A DNA stretch of 64,000 nucleotides, taken from positions 1,426,001 to 1,490,000 of the forward strand of contig NZ_CALSFP010000001.1 in NCBI RefSeq assembly GCF_943737015.1, read 5' to 3'. Of the stretch, positions 1 to 10,032 are shown one piece after another. Each line of letters starts with the position of its first letter. Position 1 is the first letter of the stretch. Source of the stretch: Staphylococcus sp. Marseille-Q5304 (GTDB lineage: Bacteria > Bacillota > Bacilli > Staphylococcales > Staphylococcaceae). A program made the position numbers and the translations under genes. The notes under the pieces are model-generated. The model made no database searches. It was not told where the DNA came from and worked only from the letters and a program-made list of their open reading frames with translations.

Positions 1-658
1 ATAATATTTGATTTTGATGTTCATTTTCCTGTAGTGGGAAATACGCAATTTGGTTATCGTTACCGATTGTCACGGTTAGAGATACTTCCTGTTGTAATGC
101 TAAATATTGTTCAGCCACGCATTCTTGTTCTTTTACAAGTTCAGTAGCTTCATCTAATGCACTCTCATCTTCAACTAATATTTGACCTTTACCATCATAT
201 CCACCGAATCTCGTTTTTAAGATAAAAGGATAACCGATTGTATCTATAGCCTCTTGTAAATCACTAGGCTCAGATATTTGTACGAAAGGAGCAATTTTCG
301 TTTGAGCCGCTTGGAGTGATTCTTTTTCCGTCAATCTATCTTGTAGTAATTGAATAGCTTCGTATCCTTGAGGAATATTATATGTTGAGACTAATGTTTG
401 TAACTGTGTTGCTGAAATATTTTCAAATTCATACGTAATTACATCTGACAGTTTACCTAATTTATTCAGTGCATCAATGTCGTCATAATTCGAATTGATA
501 AAATCATTGGCAACATACTGACAAGGACATGCTTCGTCCGGATCCAATACGATGACCTTGTAACCCATCTTTTGTGCTGACTGGGCCATCATCTTACCAA
601 GTTGTCCGCCGCCTATAATTCCAATTGTTGAACCAAAGTTCAATGTTTTAAAGTTCAC
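1..658 (-). CDS. purK: N5-carboxyaminoimidazole ribonucleotide synthase (partial)
   Basis: ATP-grasp enzyme of de novo purine synthesis that carboxylates AIR using ATP and bicarbonate. About 219 codons are visible; the 3' end runs off the left edge of the window. The translation from a GTG start opens with the nucleotide-fold motif [12 protein letters not shown] and continues with [16 protein letters not shown] and the ATP-grasp stretch [12 protein letters not shown], all typical of PurK. The start codon lies inside the end of purE (11-nt overlap), so the two are translationally coupled, matching the purEK pair of staphylococci. Identity is secure; only the N-terminal two thirds can be judged. 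Confidence 0.95.
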   Translation of the reverse strand, partial: MNFKTLNFGSTIGIIGGGQLGKMMAQSAQKMGYKVIVLDPDEACPCQYVANDFINSNYDDIDALNKLGKLSDVITYEFENISATQLQTLVSTYNIPQGYEAIQLLQDRLTEKESLQAAQTKIAPFVQISEPSDLQEAIDTIGYPFILKTRFGGYDGKGQILVEDESALDEATELVKEQECVAEQYLALQQEVSLTVTIGNDNQIAYFPLQENEHQNQIL

Positions 659-1127
659 GTTGCATTTCACTCACTTTCTCAACCAATGATCTTTCATAAT
701 TTTCTAATTTTTCACGTACTTCATCATTTTGAATACTGAGCATTCTTGCAGCTAAAATGCCTGCGTTTTTGGCTCCTGATTTACCTATAGCTGTTGTTGC
801 AACAGGAATACCACCTGGCATTTGAACGATTGATAATAAAGAATCTAATCCTTTCAAGCTCTTAGACTCAATTGGCACACCTATAACTGGTAAAGTTGTC
901 ATAGACGCAACCATACCTGGTAAATGAGCTGCACCACCTGCGCCAGCTATAATAACATCGTAACCATTTGCTCTTGCTTCATTTGAAAATTCAAACATTA
1001 ATTGTGGCGTACGATGTGCTGAAACTACCTTTTTATCGTACGGAATTTCGAATTCTTCAAGCATTGCGCAACTTTCTTTCATTGTTTCCCAATCTGAAGA
1101 ACTACCCATAATGACTACCACTCTCAA
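648..1127 (-). CDS. purE: N5-carboxyaminoimidazole ribonucleotide mutase
   Basis: Class I PurE, which converts N5-CAIR to CAIR in purine synthesis. The protein begins (M)[12 protein letters not shown] and has the family motifs SAHRTP and [12 protein letters not shown], then [11 protein letters not shown] near the C-terminus; 159 aa is the normal length. I place the start at a TTG (1127-1125) preceded by GAAAGGG at good spacing. The frame stays open for 23 more codons upstream, but those codons lie in the promoter region and do not resemble PurE. First gene of the operon, with purK next. A sigma-A-like promoter and a possible PurR site lie upstream. Confidence 0.96.
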   Translation of the reverse strand: MRVVVIMGSSSDWETMKESCAMLEEFEIPYDKKVVSAHRTPQLMFEFSNEARANGYDVIIAGAGGAAHLPGMVASMTTLPVIGVPIESKSLKGLDSLLSIVQMPGGIPVATTAIGKSGAKNAGILAARMLSIQNDEVREKLENYERSLVEKVSEMQREL

Positions 1128-1186
1128 ATTGAACACCCTTTCAGAAATTTGAAATAGTACTACTAATCGTTGTATATTACAAATAT

Positions 1187-1215
1187 AGCATAACAATTAA
1201 ACCATGGTTTTTCAA
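1187..1215 (-). promoter_or_regulatory. Predicted purE promoter
   Basis: On the minus strand a -35 hexamer TTGAAA and a -10 hexamer TATGCT are separated by exactly 17 nt, about 60 nt upstream of the purE TTG start. Sequence-based call only. Confidence 0.6.
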
Positions 1216-1217
1216 TC

Positions 1218-1252
1218 AAAAATCGAACTTTAAAACAATTTTCGTTCTTAAT
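1218..1252 (-). promoter_or_regulatory. Candidate PurR operator upstream of purE
   Basis: AAAATCGAACTTT (from 1219) fits the PurBox core AWWWCCGAACWWT with one C-to-T change. A second, poorer, inverted element (TTCGTTCTTAAT, 1241-1252) follows. Position just upstream of the -35 and divergence from folD (also a one-carbon/purine gene) fit PurR control. The second half-site is weak, so this is tentative. Confidence 0.4.
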
Positions 1253-1325
1253 CTACGTCTTTTGGTTGATATTCGGTGTACATTTTATGTTAAAGTTAAG
1301 TTAATCACTTCGAGGAGGAATATAC

Positions 1326-2183
1326 ATGGTCGCAAAAATTTTAGATGGTAAGCAAATTGCTAAAGACTATAGAGCAGGACTTCAAGAACAAGTTGAAACA
1401 TTAAAATCACAAGGTTATACACCTAAATTATCAGTTATATTAGTAGGTAATGATGGTGCTAGCCAAAGTTATGTAAATGCAAAGAAAAAGGCAGCAGAAA
1501 AAATTGGTATGATTTCTGAAATCGTACATTTAGATGAATCTACGAGTGAAGAGGAAGTATTAAACGAACTAAACCGTTTAAATGAAGATGATTCTGTAAG
1601 TGGTATTCTCGTTCAAGTTCCACTACCTGAACAAGTTAGCGAACAAAAAGTATTAGAATCAATCAACCCAGATAAAGATGTGGACGGTTTCCATCCTATT
1701 AATATTGGTAAATTATATATCGATGAACAAACTTTCGTTCCGTGTACACCATTAGGTATTATGGAAATTTTAAACCACGCAGATATGGATATCGAAGGTA
1801 AAGATGCGGTCATCTTAGGTCGTAGTCACATCGTAGGGCAACCAGTTTCTAAACTTTTACTACAAAAAAATGCTTCAGTTACGATACTACATTCAAAAAC
1901 AAAAGATATGCATCAACATTTAAAAAATGCCTATATCATTGTAAGTGCGGTAGGTAGACCTGGATTAGTTACTAAAGATGATGTTAAAGAAGGTGCAGTT
2001 GTAGTAGACGTTGGTAACACACCAGATGAAAATGGAAAATTAAAAGGTGACGTTGAATACGAAGACGTTAAAGAAATTGCAGGTGCAATCACACCAGTAC
2101 CTGGTGGCGTTGGCCCAATGACAATCACAATGGTGTTAAATAATACATTAATCGCAGAAAAAATGCGCAGAGGTATTAAATAG
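1326..2183 (+). CDS. folD: Bifunctional methylenetetrahydrofolate dehydrogenase/cyclohydrolase
   Basis: FolD interconverts 5,10-methylene-THF and 10-formyl-THF, supplying formyl groups to purine synthesis. The 285-aa length is standard. Visible motifs are the catalytic-lysine region [14 protein letters not shown] (about residues 48-61), the signature [11 protein letters not shown] and the C-terminal [10 protein letters not shown]. Starts at ATG after a strong GAGGAGG. Transcribed alone, divergent from purEK, and closed by a perfect hairpin terminator. Confidence 0.97.
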   Translation: MVAKILDGKQIAKDYRAGLQEQVETLKSQGYTPKLSVILVGNDGASQSYVNAKKKAAEKIGMISEIVHLDESTSEEEVLNELNRLNEDDSVSGILVQVPLPEQVSEQKVLESINPDKDVDGFHPINIGKLYIDEQTFVPCTPLGIMEILNHADMDIEGKDAVILGRSHIVGQPVSKLLLQKNASVTILHSKTKDMHQHLKNAYIIVSAVGRPGLVTKDDVKEGAVVVDVGNTPDENGKLKGDVEYEDVKEIAGAITPVPGGVGPMTITMVLNNTLIAEKMRRGIK

Positions 2184-2226
2184 ATATAAAGTTGTGCTTA
2201 GGCATAAATATTACTGATTAAAAATA

Positions 2227-2275
2227 AACGTTAATTTCTATTGAGATATAAATAGAAATTAACGTTTTCTTTGTT
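2227..2275 (+). terminator. folD terminator
   Basis: Perfect 16-bp inverted repeat (AACGTTAATTTCTATT and its complement at 2251-2266) with an 8-nt loop, followed by TTTCTTTG. Confidence 0.85.
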
Positions 2276-2484
2276 TTATGCAATTTTGAATCAAGTTCCC
2301 TTCACTTCTTATACTCTTAAAAATATCCCTAATGTTTATGTTACATTACAATTAAATAAGAACATAAAATGACCTAAAATTATACATAATTTCTCTCAAT
2401 GAAAAAACAACTAAGTTATCGTATAAGGTTTGTACTAGTTATATTGATTTCACCGGAAATGTAAAAAGGAGAAGTAAATAAAAA

Positions 2485-2832
2485 ATGAACAAGACCTTAA
2501 AAATTTTAATAATTTCTATTATTTGTATCATTCTTACCTTAACAGTTTGGATTTTAAGTGTGATTTCTTATCAGAAACATAAGAGTGAGAAAATTATCGA
2601 TCATGTCATAGAACGTAAAGGTTGGGACAAAAAAATAAAACACGAAAAGATGAGCTTTAATATAATGATGGGCGACGCTGAAAAATGGGTTGTATATAAA
2701 GATCAACCTAATGTTCATTATTGTTATGTAGTAACCCCAAAACCTGCACTTAGTAATAGTGACAATGATTATGTTGTTACTGATATGACTGAATTAGAAA
2801 AAAAAAGGAATCTTACTATAAATATATTTTAG
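2485..2832 (+). CDS. DUF3139-type membrane-anchored small protein, frameshifted near the C-terminus
   Basis: 115 codons as it stands. An N-terminal membrane segment (about residues 5-29) is followed by a basic extracellular part containing ERKGWDKKIKHEK and YKDQP. It is a paralogue of the opposite-strand gene at 3048-3446 (shared KKGWEKRIK/KGWDKKIK, YKDEP/YKDQP). A run of nine A (2798-2806) precedes an abrupt end. One extra A would continue the frame as KESYYKYILEEEPYVSKNKS to a stop at 2865-2867, which resembles the basic tail of the paralogue. So this is either a real or slippage-prone frameshift, or an assembly error. RBS AAAAGGAG. Function unknown; the DUF3139 label is from memory of the family. 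Confidence 0.7.
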   Translation: MNKTLKILIISIICIILTLTVWILSVISYQKHKSEKIIDHVIERKGWDKKIKHEKMSFNIMMGDAEKWVVYKDQPNVHYCYVVTPKPALSNSDNDYVVTDMTELEKKRNLTINIF

Positions 2833-3015
2833 AGGAAGAACCCTATGTGTCTAAGAACAAATCGTAAAATGTTTTCAAGATTAATGAAACGAGTATAAAA
2901 CCTAGCTTTCTATAATAAGAATTATGTTATCGTATATCGTTATTACAGATTATATTTTTATAAATTTATAAAAATATAAATTATTACATAATCAAATTAG
3001 TAATAAATATAAAAC

Positions 3016-3046
3016 AGACTAGCAAAAATTTGCTAGTCTCTTTCCA
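3016..3046. terminator. Bidirectional terminator between the two DUF3139 genes
   Basis: AGACTAGCAAA / TTTGCTAGTCT hairpin (3016-3026 and 3029-3039), followed by CTTTCC on the plus strand and GTTTTATATTT on the minus strand. It lies just 3' of the minus-strand gene. Confidence 0.7.
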
Positions 3047-3047
3047 T

Positions 3048-3446
3048 TTATTTCAAATCATATTTTTCATCAAAGTGATGTCTCTTTTTATATTTTTCAC
3101 GCTTTTTCTTATTATTCCAATATTTATTATATTTATCTTTTAAATTTGCATCACCAGTTATTTTACCATTATCATCAACATCATATTGATATGTATTATA
3201 AGGTTCATCTTTATAAGTGACTTCTAAATAGTTATATCCAGTATTTAACGTGAAAGTGGGCTCTTCTGTTTTGATTCTCTTTTCCCACCCTTTTTTCTTA
3301 AGTACACGATGAACTTTCTCTTTGATTTTAGCTTCTTCATGTTTTTGATAATTTAAATACATATGTTTTCCTGCATAGATAATTACGACTAAAGCAATAA
3401 TTAAAATAATGACGACAATTGAAATAATTTTAAATATTTTTTTCAT
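3048..3446 (-). CDS. DUF3139 domain-containing membrane-anchored protein
   Basis: 132 aa with one N-terminal membrane helix (about residues 5-27), then a highly charged, lysine-rich domain ending in KKREKYKKRHHFDEKYDLK. The central part (KKKGWEKRIKTEEPTF, TYKDEPYNTYQY) aligns with the gene at 2485-2832, which faces it across a shared terminator. Staphylococci often carry such DUF3139 genes in small clusters; the function is unknown. RBS TTAGGAG upstream of the ATG. Confidence 0.85.
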   Translation of the reverse strand: MKKIFKIISIVVIILIIALVVIIYAGKHMYLNYQKHEEAKIKEKVHRVLKKKGWEKRIKTEEPTFTLNTGYNYLEVTYKDEPYNTYQYDVDDNGKITGDANLKDKYNKYWNNKKKREKYKKRHHFDEKYDLK

Positions 3447-3563
3447 ATTAAGCTCCTAAAGTAAATTTTTATTCTTGTTAATATTTTGTAAAAAATAAAT
3501 ATTATTCTACCTTTTTATGATATGTTTTTAAATGTAATAAAGTCAAATCAATCGAAGAAATTA

Positions 3564-3745
3564 ATGAAAAAGTTAGTTAAGAACTTATTATGTGGCACTG
3601 TTTTAACTACAGTAAGTGTCAATGTACAAGATGATAGCTCAAATAACTTGAGTCGTTGAAAGAATTGCAAGAAGAAGGTGGTGTTTCTAAATCAATTGAG
3701 GTTAAAAATTCCAATGCATATTATATACAACGTCACTACCTATAA
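3564..3745 (+). pseudogene. Broken small secreted-peptide gene
   Basis: ATG at 3564 encodes MKKLVKNLLCGTVLTTVSV, a typical signal-peptide start, then VQDDSSNNLSR and a stop (TGA at 3657-3659). A shifted frame starting at 3656 continues for 29 codons as LKELQEEGGVSKSIEVKNSN...YYIQRHYL and stops at 3743-3745. Read together they look like one short secreted protein split by a frameshift. No clear RBS. I do not recognise the family. Confidence 0.5.
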
Positions 3746-3771
3746 CAAAACATTATATTAATATTAATAAA

Positions 3772-3803
3772 CGCCTAAACCTTTATTTCACAAGGTTTGG
3801 GCG
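3772..3803. terminator. Hairpin downstream of hmp
   Basis: CGCCTAAACCTT (3772-3783) pairs with AAGGTTTGGGCG (3792-3803) including G-U pairs. Short T-rich tails lie on both sides, so it could end hmp and the peptide remnant. Confidence 0.55.
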
Positions 3804-3949
3804 CTTTCGGTCATATGTTGTTTTTACATCTGTAATAAATAGTTGATGTAAATCGTTTTCATTTGTACATGTTTTGTATCTTTATTTAATTTGTGGGGTT
3901 TAAGTTTTACTCGTGCCTCCCCCAGTTTTTTAATATCTTTTATAGTTAT

Positions 3950-5095
3950 TTATGCTTGTATGCTTAATTTAGGTATAAATGATTCGAAATGAATTTTCGA
4001 AGGCGCGATGCCCATAGCTTTCAATGTTTCAATCATAGATTGTAAAAATGATTGGCCACCGCACACATAAATTTCAGTTTCATCATTAATATAATTTTTT
4101 AAATAGCTTTCATCAATATAGCCATTTTTACGTTTATCATATATTACATAGCTACTATTATTTCCAGATTCTGCAATTTCAGTTAATGTTTCTTCAAAAG
4201 GAACATCATTTATATCAGAAGTGTTTTGAATAAAATTAACTTCATTTTCCCCTTTCGAAAGTTGTTTGAACATTGGAATTAATGGCGTTACACCTATACC
4301 AGAACCAATAAATAGTTGTGGATGCGTTTCATTTTGAATAGAAAAAGCGCCTACAGGTGCAGATAATTGAATTTGATCACCGACTTTGTATTCATCATGT
4401 AAAACGGTAGAAACTTCACCTTCATGTTCTGTTGACGTATCTCGCTTTACTGCGAAAGTTAATGTATCATTATTTCCTTCAATAATAGAATAGTGTCGTT
4501 TTGCACGGTATGGTAGATGTTCACTTTCTATATCAACTGTAATAAATTGACCTGGTGTAAAATGACTGAAATCGAACTGTTCTGATTTTACTGTGAATGA
4601 TTTAATATCTGTTGAAACTTGTTCAATTTGTAAAATTTCGAATGATTCGAATCCTTCCCAAGCCATTTGTTCATATATTTGTTGTTCTACTTTAATAAAG
4701 ACATCAGCGATTTCTTGGTAAGCTTTTCCCCACGTTACGACGATTTCATCCTCGCTATCTAAATCTAATACTTCTTGTATAGCTTCTAACAAATGCTTTC
4801 CTACAATGTCATATCCAGCTGGTGGTACTTGTAATGCACAATGTTTATACGCTATTTCTTCTACAACAGGTAATATACGCGTTAGATCTTCAATATTCAT
4901 TGCTGCTGCGAGAACGCTTTGTGCTAATGCAGTTGATTGTAAACCTTTTTTCTGATTCGTTTGATTAAACATATTTTTTAGTTCAGGATGCTGATTAAAC
5001 ATGCTTTTATAAAAATAAGAAGTGATTGCTACGCCCTTTTCTTGTAAAACTGGTACTGTTTGTTGAATAATATTTTTTTCATTTTCATTTAACAT
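3950..5095 (-). CDS. hmp: Flavohemoglobin (nitric oxide dioxygenase)
   Basis: Oxidises nitric oxide to nitrate with O2 and NAD(P)H, protecting against nitrosative stress. 381 aa with the standard three parts: globin (about 1-140, distal Tyr29 in TSYFYKSMF, proximal His85 in AYKHCALQV), FAD-binding barrel (about 150-250, RAKRHYSI) and NAD-binding domain (GSGIGVTPLIPM, then YVCGGQSFL). All key residues I could check are present. RBS GGGAG before ATG. Single gene; I saw no convincing Rex or NsrR operator upstream. Confidence 0.95.
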   Translation of the reverse strand: MLNENEKNIIQQTVPVLQEKGVAITSYFYKSMFNQHPELKNMFNQTNQKKGLQSTALAQSVLAAAMNIEDLTRILPVVEEIAYKHCALQVPPAGYDIVGKHLLEAIQEVLDLDSEDEIVVTWGKAYQEIADVFIKVEQQIYEQMAWEGFESFEILQIEQVSTDIKSFTVKSEQFDFSHFTPGQFITVDIESEHLPYRAKRHYSIIEGNNDTLTFAVKRDTSTEHEGEVSTVLHDEYKVGDQIQLSAPVGAFSIQNETHPQLFIGSGIGVTPLIPMFKQLSKGENEVNFIQNTSDINDVPFEETLTEIAESGNNSSYVIYDKRKNGYIDESYLKNYINDETEIYVCGGQSFLQSMIETLKAMGIAPSKIHFESFIPKLSIQA

Positions 5096-5339
5096 TTTAA
5101 GCTACTCCCTTATTCAAAATATATATCCTTCAATAATTATTATAATACAAAACATCGTTCAAAATAGTTTTATGTGATAATATTCATAAATATGTCACTT
5201 TACTTAATTTTAACTCAAATTTTTATACTAGTTAAAATTCGATGGTTATATTGGTACTATAGTATGATGTTAAATATATTCATTTATCGTATATTGATAT
5301 TAAATCAACTAATGGTTTTTCAAAGCGGAGGTTAACTTT

Positions 5340-5657
5340 ATGAATAAATTAATACAATCATTATCAGCAATTGGCGTTTCAGCTACATTAGTAACCCCTA
5401 ACCTAAGTGCTGAAGCTACTGACAATACAATTCCCCAACTCAAAGGCACAAAAGACACAGTTATTGAAAAAGGAGAAAATTACAATCTACTTAAAGGCGT
5501 AAGCGCTTATGACAAAGAAGATGGTGATTTAACTCACAAAATTACTGTTGATAGTGACATTAATACAGATAAAGTTGGTAAATACAAAGTCGTTTATAAA
5601 GTTGAAGATTCTGATGGTGCAGTCAATGAGTCAACGCATTATGTAGAAGTAAAATAA
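5340..5657 (+). CDS. Secreted Ig-like (DUF5011-type) protein
   Basis: 105 aa. An N-terminal signal peptide (MNKLIQSLSAIGVSATLV..., likely cleaved near the LSAEA stretch) is followed by one Ig-like domain with the signature GTKDTVIEKGENYN, SAYDKEDGDLT and GKYKVVYKVEDSDG. This fold is usually a repeat in large surface proteins; here it stands alone with no LPXTG anchor, so it is probably released. RBS GCGGAGG. Function unknown. Confidence 0.8.
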   Translation: MNKLIQSLSAIGVSATLVTPNLSAEATDNTIPQLKGTKDTVIEKGENYNLLKGVSAYDKEDGDLTHKITVDSDINTDKVGKYKVVYKVEDSDGAVNESTHYVEVK

Positions 5658-5778
5658 CATTACATAAAATATTACAATTAATGTTAAATCGTTCTATATA
5701 ATAGTTATATTTTATGACTGAATAGAAATATGGCACTTTTCACAAAATGTACACATAATTTTAACAAATCCCAAAATG

Positions 5779-5812
5779 CCCGACAGACCTTGATTCTGTT
5801 GGGTTTTTTAAT
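5779..5812 (+). terminator. Terminator upstream of qox
   Basis: CCCGACAGA (5779-5787) pairs with TCTGTTGGG (5795-5803), followed by TTTTTTAATTTTTTT. It ends the Ig-like protein gene. Confidence 0.85.
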
Positions 5813-5912
5813 TTTTTTAAATAATTTTTTTGTGATAAGCACTTGTAAATATCGCGTAATATCTTAAAATTGATGATAAGCCCTACAATTGTAGTATTAG
5901 GAGGTCAATAAA

Positions 5913-7034
5913 GTGTCAAAATTTAAGTCTTTGCTTCTACTATTAGGGTCACTTATGTTACTAAGTGGTTGTTCTAATGTAGAAGTTTTAAACCCAAAAG
6001 GGCCAATGGCAAGCGATTCTAGATTCTTGATTATCTATTCAATTATCTTCATGCTTGTTATCATTGCCGCGGTGCTTATAATGTTCGCGCTATTCCTATG
6101 GAAATATAGAATAGGAAACACCAAAGAATCTGGTAAAATGCACCACAATTCCTTAATGGAACTTATCTGGTTTATTATTCCAGTCATCATCGTAATTGCT
6201 TTAGCTATTCCAACAGTTAAATCACTTTACGAATATGACAAACCAGTTAAGAAAAAGGATGACCCGCTTGTTGTTTATGCTACAAGTGCTGGTTTTAAAT
6301 GGTTCTTCAGTTATCCTGAACAAAAGGTAGAAACGATTAACCATTTAACAATTCCTAAGGATCGTCCTGTTGTCTTCAAACTCCAATCAATGGATACGAT
6401 GACAAGTTTCTGGATTCCTCAACTAGGTGGTCAAAAATACGCTATGACAGGTATGACAATGGATTGGACCTTAACAGCTAGTGAAGAAGGTAAATTCAGA
6501 GGACGAAACTCAAACTTCAACGGTGAAGGTTTCGCCCGTCAAACTTTCGATGTTAACTCAGTCAGTCAAAAAGATTTTGATAAATGGGTGAAAAAAGCTC
6601 AATCTAAGAAAAAATTAAAACAAGATACATTTGATAAGCAACTTTTACCTACGACTGAAAACAAAAAATTAACATTCAGTGGTACGCATATGGCGTTTGT
6701 CGATCCTGCAGCTGATCCAGAATATTTATTCTATGCATACGATCGTTATAACTATGTTCAAAAAGATCCAAACTTTAATTCTGAAAAACAAATTAAAGAA
6801 GATGTATTAGATAAACCTGATCAACCTGCACGTAAGCCTAAGATCACAAACCCTAACTATAAACGTCATGGCATGACACCTACGATTCTGAAAAATGACG
6901 AACCATATGACAGTGAATTCAAAGAAAAAGAATCACATAATATGGATGAAATGGAAAAACTCTCTGAAGGTGCTAAAGACAAAGAAGCATCTAAAATTGA
7001 GAAAAAAGACCAAGAAAATGGAGGTGGACATTAA
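5913..7034 (+). CDS. qoxA: Quinol oxidase subunit II (lipoprotein)
   Basis: Subunit II of the menaquinol aa3/bo-type terminal oxidase. GTG start after AGGAGG. Lipoprotein signal peptide with lipobox LLSGC (Cys20), then two membrane helices (about 35-57 and 78-100) and a cupredoxin-like extracellular domain. The CuA cysteines of cytochrome c oxidases are absent, as expected for a quinol oxidase. The C-terminal ~80 residues are a charged Lys/Glu-rich tail. First gene of the operon; its stop overlaps the qoxB start by one base. Confidence 0.96.
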   Translation: MSKFKSLLLLLGSLMLLSGCSNVEVLNPKGPMASDSRFLIIYSIIFMLVIIAAVLIMFALFLWKYRIGNTKESGKMHHNSLMELIWFIIPVIIVIALAIPTVKSLYEYDKPVKKKDDPLVVYATSAGFKWFFSYPEQKVETINHLTIPKDRPVVFKLQSMDTMTSFWIPQLGGQKYAMTGMTMDWTLTASEEGKFRGRNSNFNGEGFARQTFDVNSVSQKDFDKWVKKAQSKKKLKQDTFDKQLLPTTENKKLTFSGTHMAFVDPAADPEYLFYAYDRYNYVQKDPNFNSEKQIKEDVLDKPDQPARKPKITNPNYKRHGMTPTILKNDEPYDSEFKEKESHNMDEMEKLSEGAKDKEASKIEKKDQENGGGH

Positions 7035-9022
7035 TGAACTTTCCATGGGATCAATTGATCGTTCATGGTAACTGGATGATTACAATGGCACAGATTGGTG
7101 CCCCATTCTTTATCATTGGACTCATTGCCGTTATTACGTACTTTAAATTATGGAAATATCTTTACAAGGAATGGTTCACGTCTGTCGACCATAAGAAAAT
7201 TGGTGCGATGTACTTAATCTGTGCTGTACTGATGTTTGTCAGAGGTGGTATTGATGCATTATTACTACGTGCTCAATTAACGATTCCAGATAATAAATTC
7301 TTAGAATCTAACCACTATAATGAAATTTTCAGTACGCATGGTGTTATCATGATCATCTTCATGGCAATGCCTTTCGTATTCGGTTTATGGAATGTCGTAG
7401 TACCATTACAAATTGGTGCACGCGACGTAGCATTCCCAGTATTAAATAGTATTAGTTTCTGGTTATTCTTCTCTGGTATGGTGTTATTCAACCTATCATT
7501 CATTATCGGTGGTTCACCAGCAGCTGGTTGGACTAACTACGCACCACTTGCAGGAGAATTCAGTCCAGGACCTGGTGTTAACTATTACTTAGTAGCCATA
7601 CAGATATCCGGTATTGGTTCACTGATGACCGGTATTAACTTCTTCGTAACGATACTAAGATGTAAAACACCTACAATGAAATTTATGGAAATGCCAATGT
7701 TCACAGTAACAGCATTCATCACAGCATTAATCGTTATCTTGGCATTCCCAGTACTTACAGTTGCGTTAGCATTATTTACAACTGATAGAATATTCGACAC
7801 TACATTCTTTACAGTTGCAAATGGTGGTATGCCAATGCTCTGGGCAAACTTCTTCTGGGTATGGGGGCACCCTGAGGTTTATATCGTTATCTTGCCGGCA
7901 TTTGGTATATATTCAGAAATCATACCTACCTTTGCCCGTAAACGTTTATTCGGACACCAAAGCATGGTTTGGGCAACAGCAGGTATCGCATTCTTAAGTT
8001 TCTTAGTTTGGGTTCACCATTTCTTCACAATGGGTAATGGTTCTTTAATTAACTCATTCTTCTCAATCACAACAATGTTGATAGGTATACCAACTGGTGT
8101 AAAATTATTCAACTGGTTATTCACTTTATATCAAGGTCGAATTACTTTCGAATCACCAATGTTATTCTCATTAGCTTTCATCCCTAACTTCTTATTAGGA
8201 GGAGTTACAGGTGTCATGTTAGCGATGGCAGCAGCCGATTACCAATACCACAATACGTACTTCCTAGTGGCACACTTCCACTACACATTAGTAACAGGTG
8301 TTGTATTCGCGATGTTAGCTGGTTTAATATTCTGGTATCCTAAGATGACTGGTCATAAGTTAAATGAAACATTAAATAAATGGTGTTTCTGGTTATTTAT
8401 GATTGGCTTTAACGTTTGTTTCTTACCACAATTCGTATTAGGTCTTGATGGTATGCCACGTCGTTTATACACTTACATGCCTGAAGACGGCTGGTGGTTA
8501 TTAAACGCAATCTCAACTCTAGGTGCCCTAATGATGGCACTAGGATTTATGTTCTTAGTAGCAAGTATCGTATACAGCTTCTTCAAATCACCACGTGAAG
8601 CAACTGGTGATAACTGGGATGGCTTAGGACGTACTTTAGAATGGTCAACTGCTTCAGCAATGCCACCTAAGTACAACTTCGCTATTACTCCAGAATGGAA
8701 TGACTATGATACTTTTGTTGATATGAAAGAACACGGTAGACATTATTTAGATAATCACAATTACAAAGACATCCACATGCCAAACAATACAATTGTTGGT
8801 CTATTGATGGGTATATTCTTCACAATCGGTGGTTTCTTCTTTATCTTTGAAACTATGGTTCCAGCAATTATTTCATTACTTGGTGTCTTTGGTACTATGA
8901 TTTACCGCAGTTTCCAAATTGATCATGGTTACCATATCCATGCATCAGAAGTTAAAGAAACTGAAGAACGTTTACGTCAAGCACGTATTAAAGAAAAGGA
9001 GGCTGTAAGACATGAGTCATAA
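7034..9022 (+). CDS. qoxB: Quinol oxidase subunit I
   Basis: Catalytic haem-copper subunit, 662 aa with about 14-15 membrane helices. Visible signatures are WGHPEVY (CuB ligand His and the cross-linked Tyr), [10 protein letters not shown] (the CuB His pair) and the haem-ligand region [10 protein letters not shown]. Receives electrons from menaquinol and pumps protons. Overlaps qoxA by 1 nt and qoxC by 11 nt, so translation is coupled. Confidence 0.98.
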   Translation: MNFPWDQLIVHGNWMITMAQIGAPFFIIGLIAVITYFKLWKYLYKEWFTSVDHKKIGAMYLICAVLMFVRGGIDALLLRAQLTIPDNKFLESNHYNEIFSTHGVIMIIFMAMPFVFGLWNVVVPLQIGARDVAFPVLNSISFWLFFSGMVLFNLSFIIGGSPAAGWTNYAPLAGEFSPGPGVNYYLVAIQISGIGSLMTGINFFVTILRCKTPTMKFMEMPMFTVTAFITALIVILAFPVLTVALALFTTDRIFDTTFFTVANGGMPMLWANFFWVWGHPEVYIVILPAFGIYSEIIPTFARKRLFGHQSMVWATAGIAFLSFLVWVHHFFTMGNGSLINSFFSITTMLIGIPTGVKLFNWLFTLYQGRITFESPMLFSLAFIPNFLLGGVTGVMLAMAAADYQYHNTYFLVAHFHYTLVTGVVFAMLAGLIFWYPKMTGHKLNETLNKWCFWLFMIGFNVCFLPQFVLGLDGMPRRLYTYMPEDGWWLLNAISTLGALMMALGFMFLVASIVYSFFKSPREATGDNWDGLGRTLEWSTASAMPPKYNFAITPEWNDYDTFVDMKEHGRHYLDNHNYKDIHMPNNTIVGLLMGIFFTIGGFFFIFETMVPAIISLLGVFGTMIYRSFQIDHGYHIHASEVKETEERLRQARIKEKEAVRHES

Positions 9023-9617
9023 TGCAAATACGATAGATTCTCGTTCGCATGAAGGAAATTTAAACAAACTTGGATTTTGGATTTTCCTTACAGCCGAATT
9101 CTCACTATTTGGTACGTTATTCGCAACATTAATTACGTTGCAACACGGCGGTGATTACGCAGGCAAATTAACTACCGAATTATTCGAATTACCACTTGTT
9201 CTTATAATGACATTCTCATTATTAATTAGTTCTTACACTTGTGGTATTTCAATTTATTACATGCGACAAGAAAAACAAAATTTAATGATGATTTGGATGA
9301 TCATCACAATCTTACTAGGTGCTGTGTTCGTAGGATTCGAAATTTACGAGTTCGCCCACTATGCCCATGAAGGTGTTAACCCTACTATTGGGTCATTCTG
9401 GTCAAGCTTCTTCATCCTATTAGGAACACACGGTGCCCACGTAACATTAGGTATCTTTTGGATTATTTGTTTATTAATTCAAATTGCAATGAGAGGTTTA
9501 AATAAAGATAACGCTCCTAAATTATTTATAGTAAGTTTATACTGGCACTTCTTAGATGTTGTTTGGATCTTCATCTTCACAGCCGTATATATGGTAGGGA
9601 TGGTGTTTAGCGGATGA
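9012..9617 (+). CDS. qoxC: Quinol oxidase subunit III
   Basis: 201-aa, five-helix subunit III of the haem-copper oxidase family (motifs [50 protein letters not shown]). Starts within the end of qoxB and overlaps qoxD by 4 nt (ATGA). Confidence 0.97.
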   Translation: MSHNANTIDSRSHEGNLNKLGFWIFLTAEFSLFGTLFATLITLQHGGDYAGKLTTELFELPLVLIMTFSLLISSYTCGISIYYMRQEKQNLMMIWMIITILLGAVFVGFEIYEFAHYAHEGVNPTIGSFWSSFFILLGTHGAHVTLGIFWIICLLIQIAMRGLNKDNAPKLFIVSLYWHFLDVVWIFIFTAVYMVGMVFSG

Positions 9618-9904
9618 ATACAATAGTAAAACACACAATCGGTTTTATCGCCTCTATTGTTTTAACGATTTTAGCAGTATACGTAACACTGTATACGTCA
9701 ATGGCACTTAACGCTAAGATTACTATCATCTTTGGTTTTGCTTTCATTCAAGCTGCAGTTCAATTATTAATGTTCATGCACTTAACTGAAGGTAAAGATG
9801 GTAACTTACAAGGTTTCAAAGTGTTATTCGCAATTATCATAACGTTAATTACTGTTATTGGTACTTATTGGGTTATGCAAGGCGGACACTCAGGTCACCT
9901 TTAA
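9614..9904 (+). CDS. qoxD: Quinol oxidase subunit IV
   Basis: 96 aa, three membrane helices, with the family motif [19 protein letters not shown]. Assembly/stability subunit of the Qox complex. Last gene of the operon, followed by a strong terminator. Confidence 0.96.
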   Translation: MNTIVKHTIGFIASIVLTILAVYVTLYTSMALNAKITIIFGFAFIQAAVQLLMFMHLTEGKDGNLQGFKVLFAIIITLITVIGTYWVMQGGHSGHL

Positions 9905-9913
9905 TAAAAGACG

Positions 9914-9953
9914 AACAAACCAAATGCTTTAAGCATTTGGTTTGTTTTTTTAT
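9914..9953 (+). terminator. qoxABCD terminator
   Basis: AACAAACCAAATGCTT (9914-9929) pairs with its complement at 9931-9946, followed by a T run. Confidence 0.9.
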
Positions 9954-10032
9954 GTATATACATCTTTTTAGACTTACACCTATAAATGATATAGTGGATG
10001 TATAAACTTTAATACTATAGGGGGATGAAACG

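Noticed and set aside
1128..1196. N-terminal extension of PurE ([11 protein letters not shown]...)
   Set aside because: Covers the promoter -10, has no RBS, and known PurE proteins start at the [22 protein letters not shown] position.
5096..5339. Rex/NsrR-type operator upstream of hmp
   Set aside because: ATGTGATAATATTCATAAAT has only partial symmetry and too many differences from TTGTGA-N6-TCACAA.
7815..7997. Small ORF inside qoxB
   Set aside because: Out-of-frame shadow of a secure membrane-protein gene.
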